Shown piece after piece: positions 58,326 through 64,000 of a stretch of DNA of 64,000 nucleotides. The stretch is taken from NCBI GenBank assembly GCA_017517815.1, contig JAFWYA010000014.1, positions 1 through 64,000 on the forward strand, read 5' to 3'. The DNA is from Clostridia bacterium. Lineage in GTDB: Bacteria > Bacillota_A > Clostridia > Christensenellales > Aristaeellaceae. Positions within the stretch are counted from its first letter, which is position 1. The number at the start of each line of letters is the position of its first letter. The notes beneath the pieces were generated by a model. That model had not been told where the DNA came from. It did not search any database and worked only from the letters and a program-made list of their open reading frames with translations. The position numbers were made by a program, and so were the translations under genes.

Positions 58326-59939
58326 TTATTGCCTGCTTCGCCATTCCTGAGGGGTCAAACCGGTTGCTTTTTTGAACACGCGGATGAAATGCGTGGCCGA
58401 CAGATATCCCACCTGCTCGGCAATCGCGCTGACCTTCCATTTGTCCTCCCTGAGCAGTTCCATAGCGCGCGCAAGCCGCATCTGTGTGATGACGTCGCTT
58501 ACGTTCTGGCCGGTCACCTCCTTGTACCGCCTCGACAGATACGAGGGATTGAGATAGACCTTTTCAGAAAGCGCAACCAGCGAAAGATCTTCATGAAGAT
58601 GTCCGGCAATATATTCGTTCACATTCTGTACCAGAATATCATCGCGTGTTCTGCGGTGGGTTTCGCGAATCTGACAGATCTTCTGCGCCAGATAGATCAT
58701 TCGCCTGACCACCTGCGCGGACGTACCGGAAAAGGGATTGCGAAGCATCAGTTCAAATAGCTTTTCATCCTCCAGCCTGTCGGCCAAACCATAGCGCTGC
58801 ACCGATTGAATCAACGAAGTATGCAGGTTGTGGAAAAACAGCAGTTCATCCCGGGAAGGGTTCTCATGAAGTGTTGAGGCAAAGGCCTGCAGACGGTGAC
58901 AGCAGTTTTCAAACGCTGCAGGCTCGGCGCTTTGCAGAGACGTCTGCCATTCCTCGGTCAGTTCCTGCATGCGCGCTTTGCGAAGATCGGGGGCCGCAGA
59001 AAAATGCCGGATTTCCCGGTCAAAGTAATCCAGATAGACAAACGCCATTTTCTCCCGTTTTTCAAGCACATATCCCATGACATGGTACATTTCATCTGTC
59101 TTGGACCTAAGCTCTGTCCACTCGACAAGGGAGGTGTTGAGCAGGAAGGAAACCGAAGCGCGGAGCGTCTGCAGGCAGGTTCTCTGCATTCTTTCTGCAG
59201 CGGCGCGCACGCGCATGACTGCCTGCAGCGGTTCGTGCGGCGATGTTGTCTGGATCATCCACAGCATGAAGCTGGAACGTGCCGAGCAGCATTCGCAGCT
59301 GAGCCCGGGCTGCAGACAGTTGCGGATGACCATATCTACCGCCATGGGCGTTTCGGGATTGGCAGGTTCGTCCAGCCTGCCGGCCAGCAAAAGCACCGGT
59401 CTGCTCAGATCCAACGCAATCTCATACTGCGCGAACATGGCAGAGGAGGCTTCCGTACAGAGCATACTTTCATGCGTGAGCTTTTCCAGATAATCGCGTT
59501 TCAGATACGGTCTGCACTGAGCCATCAATTCCTGGGCGTGGATCACCGCCTCGTTCTGCCGGGCTTCCTGCTCGATATCGGCGATGCATTCCCGGATGGC
59601 GTCCAACAGTACATTGTCTTTTTCATTTTTGAGAATATATCGCCTGGCATGGTGCCGCATGGCCTGATAGGCATAATCAAAGTCATCATGACCACTTAAA
59701 AAAAGCGTACGGCACTGCGGCAGGATCTGGTTTACACGCTCCAGCAGTTCGATGCCGTTCATTCCAGGCATCTGAATATCGGTGACGAGGATATCAAAGC
59801 CTGCACGCTGCACATAGGACAGCGCCTGCCTGGCGGAATACGCCGGATACACATCCACCTGATCCAGCGATGTCTGCACAAGGTTGACCAGTGAATCGGT
59901 GATGGTTGCCTCGTCATCCACAATCAGAATCCGATACAT
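58326..59939 (-). CDS. YesN-like response regulator with AraC-type DNA-binding domain
   Basis: A 537-residue regulator. The receiver domain has the acidic pair in ILIVDDE, the phospho-acceptor D54 in ILVTDIQMPG and the Lys in RYILKNEK. A long central region is typical of YesN. The C-terminus has two AraC-type helix-turn-helix motifs (SLVALSEKVYLNPSYLSRRYKE and VGYLSATHFIRVFKKATG) ending PQEWRSRQ. It should activate the adjacent GH97/ABC operon when phosphorylated by the YesM-like kinase. It overlaps the kinase gene by 26 nt. Confidence 0.93.
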   Translation of the reverse strand: MYRILIVDDEATITDSLVNLVQTSLDQVDVYPAYSARQALSYVQRAGFDILVTDIQMPGMNGIELLERVNQILPQCRTLFLSGHDDFDYAYQAMRHHARRYILKNEKDNVLLDAIRECIADIEQEARQNEAVIHAQELMAQCRPYLKRDYLEKLTHESMLCTEASSAMFAQYEIALDLSRPVLLLAGRLDEPANPETPMAVDMVIRNCLQPGLSCECCSARSSFMLWMIQTTSPHEPLQAVMRVRAAAERMQRTCLQTLRASVSFLLNTSLVEWTELRSKTDEMYHVMGYVLEKREKMAFVYLDYFDREIRHFSAAPDLRKARMQELTEEWQTSLQSAEPAAFENCCHRLQAFASTLHENPSRDELLFFHNLHTSLIQSVQRYGLADRLEDEKLFELMLRNPFSGTSAQVVRRMIYLAQKICQIRETHRRTRDDILVQNVNEYIAGHLHEDLSLVALSEKVYLNPSYLSRRYKEVTGQNVSDVITQMRLARAMELLREDKWKVSAIAEQVGYLSATHFIRVFKKATGLTPQEWRSRQ

Positions 59940-61692
59940 GACGCTCCTCCTTATCCGGAATGATCAGCTTTACACGTACGCCGCCGCCTTCTCTGGCTTC
60001 CACGCGTACGCCCGCCTTTTCACCGAAGCGCAGCCGCATGCGGCGGTGAATGTTGATCAGCCCCGTCACTTCCACCTGGGCGGAGGGATCGTCCATGCGT
60101 GTACGGAGCTCAGCGATGCTTTGGGGATCCAGATCAGCGCCGTTGTTTTCCACGCAGATGCAAAGGCCTTCCGGCGTATGATGATAGCTCAGATGCACCA
60201 TGCCGCCCTCATCCACATCCTTAAGGCCATGTGCAAATGCATTTTCCAGAAGCGGCTGAACGATCAGCCTGGGTACTTCCATCGTGTGCGAAACGGCGGG
60301 CGGTTCATCCAGAAGTACCCGAATTCTGCGGGCAAAGCGTATCTGCTGGATGTGCGCATAGTTTTCCGCATGAGCAATATCCTCGCGCAGGGTAACCTCC
60401 TGCCGGGCGTCCCGCGTGATGTAATGATAATAGTTGGACAGGTATTCCAGAAATTCGGTTACGGTTTCATAGTCTTCATCCTTGGTCATTCGGTAGAGAG
60501 TGAAAAAACTGTTGTAGAGAAAATGCGGATTGATCTGCGTCTGCAACTGCCTCATCTGCGCCTGCTGGGCCAGAAGCGTCTGCTTGTAGTTCATCTCAAT
60601 CAGATTTTCCAGCGCATCCGCCATGCTGTTGAACGTATCATACAGATAGGCGTATTCATCGTTCATCTTATGCTGGATGCGAATGCTCAAATCGCCCTTC
60701 TCCACCTTGCGCAGCGACTTGACCAGCCGCTTCATCGGGCGGCGAATCAGGTAGTAGCTGCCCACGGAAAAAGTGCCTGCAACCACCAGCATGACCAGGA
60801 AAAACACGGAAAAGAGCATCCGATAATGCCACAGGCCGCCGAAAATATCCTCTTCCGCCACGCAGGAGAAGAAGGACATGTTCAAATAGTCCGAGTGACT
60901 GCCCACTGCAAGATAGTTCATCCCCTGATGAGAAATGCGCTGAGGCTGTCCATGAACCAGTGCGCCAAGCAACTCCGGACTGGAAACAATCTGCCCGACT
61001 AGCTCTGCGCTGCCTTTTGGCAGCAGCCAGTTATTCTGCCCGTTATAAAATGCAGCGGTTCCGTCCTCGAAGCTGTTAAAGGACAACAAACGCTGCCTTA
61101 GCGTATCCATGTTGAGGGAGATCAGCAGCGTATATAAAGGCTCTGCATCCGGGTCGGGAGAAATGGTTGGATAGGACGCACACAGATAGAGCCTGTCATT
61201 TAAATAGGTGATTCTTGATTCCGCCAGGTCCACAGGCGCATACAAAATATCCTGCCAGTTGCCGCCGAGCGGTTCCACGCCTTTCTGCGCCGATACCATG
61301 CGACCGGTGCGGATCAGGCAGGCTTTTACATCGTCGATGTAGACGGAACTTTCCTGCAGCACCTCCAGCCTGTGCTGCATGCGAAGCAGCGACTGCGAAC
61401 GTTCGAACGGCGTCATGATGTTTTCGGCATTGATGGTATAGAACAGATCTTCGTCATTGAGGCACGAAAACTGCAGCTGACGGATGCGCTCCACCTCGCC
61501 TTCCAGCGTCAGCTGTGCTTCGTTCAGATACAATTTCAGTCCCGAGGTGATCTCCCGCTTCATGGTCTGATAGCCCCAGTGGTAGATGCCGAAACCTAGA
61601 ATATAAATCGGTATGGTAATCAGAAAGAACAGACTGATCACCATCATAAATACCGATCTTTGTCCTAATCGCTTTTGAATGTGAGAGAACAT
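59914..61692 (-). CDS. YesM-like sensor histidine kinase
   Basis: A 592-residue membrane kinase. A transmembrane helix near residue 15-38, an extracellular sensor of about 260 residues, a second helix (about 285-310, FFLVMLVVAGTFSVGSYYL), a HAMP domain, then the His_kinase segment QINPHFLYNSFF with the phosphorylated histidine and an ATPase domain (N-box LLENAFAHGL). The extracellular sensor probably recognises an oligosaccharide, directly or through the binding protein. ATG 61692 is preceded by GAGGG; ATG 61713 is possible. Confidence 0.92.
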   Translation of the reverse strand: MFSHIQKRLGQRSVFMMVISLFFLITIPIYILGFGIYHWGYQTMKREITSGLKLYLNEAQLTLEGEVERIRQLQFSCLNDEDLFYTINAENIMTPFERSQSLLRMQHRLEVLQESSVYIDDVKACLIRTGRMVSAQKGVEPLGGNWQDILYAPVDLAESRITYLNDRLYLCASYPTISPDPDAEPLYTLLISLNMDTLRQRLLSFNSFEDGTAAFYNGQNNWLLPKGSAELVGQIVSSPELLGALVHGQPQRISHQGMNYLAVGSHSDYLNMSFFSCVAEEDIFGGLWHYRMLFSVFFLVMLVVAGTFSVGSYYLIRRPMKRLVKSLRKVEKGDLSIRIQHKMNDEYAYLYDTFNSMADALENLIEMNYKQTLLAQQAQMRQLQTQINPHFLYNSFFTLYRMTKDEDYETVTEFLEYLSNYYHYITRDARQEVTLREDIAHAENYAHIQQIRFARRIRVLLDEPPAVSHTMEVPRLIVQPLLENAFAHGLKDVDEGGMVHLSYHHTPEGLCICVENNGADLDPQSIAELRTRMDDPSAQVEVTGLINIHRRMRLRFGEKAGVRVEAREGGGVRVKLIIPDKEERHVSDSDCG

Positions 61693-61727
61693 GGGATCCC
61701 TCTTCTCCGACAACTTATCTATCTTTT

Positions 61728-61757
61728 ATCATATCGCTTTTACAGACGGGGTGTCAA
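61728..61757 (-). promoter_or_regulatory. Promoter of the YesM/YesN genes
   Basis: On the minus strand consensus TTGACA and TATGAT are 18 bp apart, about 30 nt before the kinase start. Confidence 0.8.
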
Positions 61758-61933
61758 TCGACATTTCTTGTTCTTTATCGTCATTTGTGAAGGAATAAAA
61801 GAGCATGTATCGTGATGTTGTTGATCTGCAACTGCAGGAAAGTCAGCTTCTCTTTTTGTTTGTTCCTGTGCCAAAGCTTTTTTTGCTCTGGAAATAATCC
61901 CACCCGCTATGTAAATCAGATTTTTGGTAAGGA

Positions 61934-61968
61934 TGAGGTCACCGGTTCAAATCCGCACGTCAGCTCCA
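61934..61968 (+). other. tRNA 3'-end-like fragment, right copy
   Basis: TGAGGTCACCGGTTCAAATC followed by 15 nt ending GTCAGCTCCA: variable loop, T-arm and acceptor end of a tRNA without its 5' half. The T-stem is no longer fully paired, so it is decayed. It is the partner of 52092-52126. The 240 bp on either side (61758-61933 and 61969-62181) contains no supportable gene; a second consensus-like TATAAT is seen near 62029. Confidence 0.7.
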
Positions 61969-62181
61969 ACTGAAACATCTGTTTTTGTGCAGACAAAAAA
62001 CGTTTTTCGGCTTTTTTCTTGCGCTTGATATAATCTGATATATAATACATATGACTGAAAACCAATTACGATGGATGATGGTTTCAGACGGTTTACTCAT
62101 CGATGTGTCTGTGCCTTCCTCATGCAGAAGCCACGGACGCGCGTATTCATTTCAAATTCAACTTGTTACTGATGTGTTAAT

Positions 62182-62229
62182 TCGAGTCCAGTAAGCACCA
62201 CCATAACCTCAGTCACAGGGCTGAGGTTT
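62182..62229 (+). other. Partial copy of tRNA-Val 3' end followed by a terminator
   Basis: The 23 nt at 62182-62204 match the last part of tRNA-Val(CAC), from the T-loop through CCA. A distinct terminator follows (AACCTCAG/CTGAGGTT then TTTTC). About 80 nt upstream, CATCGATGTG recalls the anticodon-arm palindrome at 33566. This is the outermost copy, 28.7 kb from the intact gene. Confidence 0.82.
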
Positions 62230-62424
62230 TTTCTTTCCCAACAGAGAGGTATGTTCATACGTCCGGATGGAACCATGATGCCTATCTTTCCACATTGCGT
62301 CTTGATTCGCCATGATAACAGTGATAAAATAATGCATATCAAAACCATAATCCAAGCAGAGCGTCCTGATACTCGCGCAAAGCAGCCTCTGCAGCATCAT
62401 ACCGCTTTAAAGGAGGATGTATCT

Positions 62425-62520
62425 ATGGGCCCTGGAATCTCCACCAAGTATGCAAAAATCGTATTTTCCGTCATGGCCGTCCTGGTCATCATTGCAGCTG
62501 TAGTGGCTCTGACCCGCTGA
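62425..62520 (+). CDS. 31-residue single-pass membrane peptide
   Basis: A very short gene with excellent signals: AAAGGAGG 9 nt before the ATG and a strong terminator 16 bp after the stop. The peptide begins MGPGISTKYAKIVF, is hydrophobic over about 18 residues (VMAVLVIIAAVVAL) and ends in TR. It is probably an integral membrane peptide with a short cytoplasmic or external head. I do not know a family. It is the only gene in the 970 bp between the YesM promoter region and the GH38 gene, and it may act as a regulator of a membrane complex or as a toxin-like peptide; neither is shown. Confidence 0.65.
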   Translation: MGPGISTKYAKIVFSVMAVLVIIAAVVALTR

Positions 62521-62535
62521 GCGCAATCCGCATTC

Positions 62536-62571
62536 AACCGCCTGCTCCGTCATGGATCAGGCGGTTTTTGT
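62536..62571 (+). terminator. Terminator of the membrane peptide gene
   Basis: Stem AACCGCCTG/CAGGCGGTT with a 13-nt loop, followed by TTTTTG. Confidence 0.85.
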
Positions 62572-62664
62572 ATTTTCTTCAACCGCTTACTTTTGCATTG
62601 AAAAAACCTCGCTCGCGCGATATACTTGAAAAAACAAAAAAATCCATATCAAGGAGCCTGACAA

Positions 62665-64000
62665 ATGAAGTTTTACCTCATTCATCACGCCCATACCGAC
62701 ATTGGATATACCGACCGGCAGGAGAAGATCGGCTGGAACCACGTCAAATATTTGGAAAGTGTTGTCGACATCCTGCGAGCTGCCCGTACCCGGCCCGAAT
62801 GGCAGGGCTTTTGCTGGAACGTGGAATCCTTCTGGATGCTGGAGCAGTTTCTCAGCCGCTCCAAGCCTGCATATATCGCCGACTTCTGGCAGTTTGTGAA
62901 GGAAGGCAGCATCGGCCTGTCCGGCAGTTATTTAAACGGCAGCGACCTCACCGATGCACTCATATTGAAGGAAACGCTTGAGCGCTGCACGCAGCTGGCG
63001 CGCGAAAACGGCGCGTCGCTGGAAAACGCCATGACCGCCGATATCAACGGCTATGCCTGGGGCTATGTATCCCTCATGGCGGATGCAGGCGTAAAGCGGC
63101 TTTTGTCCGCCGTGCACACCCACCATGGCTACCATGTGGCCGGCAAAAAGCAATCTCCCTTCTACTGGGAAGGGCCGGACGGCAAGCGCCTGCTGGTGTG
63201 GCAGAGCGAGCACTATCATCTGGGCAACGAAATCAACCTCCACCAGCTGTCCGGCCAGTATGGCTACATGATTCAGGACGGCCTGCCCAACACCGGGCTT
63301 TCCAATGAGCAGCTCACGTGCCGCCGCCTGTTTGCCTATGCCGCACAGCTTGAGGCGGATGGGTATCCCTACGATTTCTGCCCTATTCTGGTTTCGGGCC
63401 TGTGCACCGACAACTCGCCTCCCGGCCCGGCCATCATTGAATTTGTGCACCGCTGGAACCGCGAACACGGCCAGCAGATCCAGCTGGAAATGACCACGCT
63501 GGACCGCTTTTTCACCGAGGTGGAGAAGCACGCTGATACCATCCCCACCTACCGCGGTGATTGGACCGACTGGTGGGCCGACGGTACCTGCTCCACGCCG
63601 GGTACCGTGACGCACTATCGCGAGGCTGTGCGCAAGTATCACATCTGCCGCACGCTCGACCCGGACTATGCCATTGTGTCCCGCGAGCTGATGGATGCCG
63701 CATGCCGCGACCTGATGATCTATGCCGAGCATACCTGGGGTTTTTCCTCCAGCATCGCCGAACCCGCGCATCCGCAGGTGAATGTGCTGGATATGCGCAA
63801 AACCCTCTATGCCGCGCGGGCGCATGAGTCCGTCAGCCTTTGCGTGGACGCGTTGTGCGAGCACTACGGCGAAACCGCCATGGTGCTGTGGAAGGACTAT
63901 CGTCTGCATGTGGTCAACCCCAACCCTGTACCAGTGACCACCGTTGCCCGCACCGAGCTGGAAATTCTGTTCAGCCACAAGCGCTTCCGCCTTGTGCGCG
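62665..64000 (+). CDS. GH38 alpha-mannosidase-like protein (N-terminal part, cut by window edge)
   Basis: The first 445 residues of a GH38 enzyme. HHAHTDIGYTD carries the zinc-binding His and Asp, and the candidate nucleophile is D126 in NAMTADINGYAWG. LLVWQSEHYHLGN and HTWGFSS are further catalytic-domain segments. GH38 enzymes release alpha-linked mannose using a bound zinc; they act in the cytoplasm of bacteria on imported manno-oligosaccharides. No signal peptide is seen. AAGGAG lies 9 nt before the ATG. The gene continues beyond the window, so completeness is unknown. Confidence 0.9.
   Translation, partial: MKFYLIHHAHTDIGYTDRQEKIGWNHVKYLESVVDILRAARTRPEWQGFCWNVESFWMLEQFLSRSKPAYIADFWQFVKEGSIGLSGSYLNGSDLTDALILKETLERCTQLARENGASLENAMTADINGYAWGYVSLMADAGVKRLLSAVHTHHGYHVAGKKQSPFYWEGPDGKRLLVWQSEHYHLGNEINLHQLSGQYGYMIQDGLPNTGLSNEQLTCRRLFAYAAQLEADGYPYDFCPILVSGLCTDNSPPGPAIIEFVHRWNREHGQQIQLEMTTLDRFFTEVEKHADTIPTYRGDWTDWWADGTCSTPGTVTHYREAVRKYHICRTLDPDYAIVSRELMDAACRDLMIYAEHTWGFSSSIAEPAHPQVNVLDMRKTLYAARAHESVSLCVDALCEHYGETAMVLWKDYRLHVVNPNPVPVTTVARTELEILFSHKRFRLVR

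Noticed and set aside
35388..62204. Prophage between the tRNA-Val copies
   Set aside because: No capsid, terminase, portal, tail or lysis genes; contents are defence and sugar-use genes.

Overview
The window looks like a chromosomal segment of a Gram-positive, anaerobic gut-type Clostridia. A Christensenellales or Oscillospirales relative is my best guess, from gene content and overall style only. It is GC-rich, with strong AAGGAGG-type ribosome binding sites, ATG/GTG/TTG starts and -35/-10 promoters with 17-18 bp spacing. It also has a T-box leader, LplABC-type sugar ABC transporters, a YesMN-type two-component system and many GH enzymes.

Layout. 0-4.7 kb: the start of ftsH (leftward, running off the edge), then a class 3 lipase and a GH42-like hydrolase. 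4.9-7.4 kb: a C39-like peptidase / C26 gamma-glutamyl hydrolase fusion coupled to an M20 amidohydrolase. 7.6-17.4 kb: a divergent amino-sugar locus. A three-gene ABC importer faces an operon of GH20 hexosaminidase, GlcNAc-type kinase, SIS-domain protein, ceramidase-like protein and ROK regulator. 17.4-29.6 kb: mostly leftward metabolic genes: a FliB-like cysteine-rich protein, an SSS symporter, an acyl-CoA ligase under a T-box leader, a second M20 enzyme, a GNAT, a ClC channel, two xylose-isomerase-like TIM barrels, glmM and an E2-like acyltransferase with a changed active-site motif. 29.8-33.4 kb: an aminotransferase, flippase and ATP-grasp cassette, probably for surface-glycan modification.

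From 33.4 kb the character changes. An intact tRNA-Val(CAC) gene is followed by further copies of its 3' end at 33.72, 35.18 and 62.18 kb, each followed by a different hairpin terminator. This is what repeated integration at a tRNA gene would leave. Between the copies lie an AT-richer surface-protein gene, a small serine recombinase, a truncated SDR gene and a leftward defence operon (fic, hsdM, hsdS, abiH, hsdR) behind a promoter with a perfect 16-bp inverted repeat. Two carbohydrate loci follow: AraC regulator, ABC importer and GH2 beta-galactosidase (45.2-52.1 kb), then a GH97 glycosidase with its own ABC importer and YesN/YesM two-component system (52.2-61.7 kb). The GH97 module is flanked by two 35-nt fragments resembling the 3' end of a different tRNA. 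The window ends with a 31-residue membrane peptide and the start of a GH38 alpha-mannosidase.

Overall this is a glycan-foraging genome segment. Importers, glycosidases and dedicated regulators form self-contained cassettes, and defence genes sit in an accretion zone behind tRNA-Val. The items I consider most worth following up are the tRNA 3'-end series, the fic/type I RM/abiH operon with its operator, the T-box on an acyl-CoA ligase, and the C39-C26 fusion.
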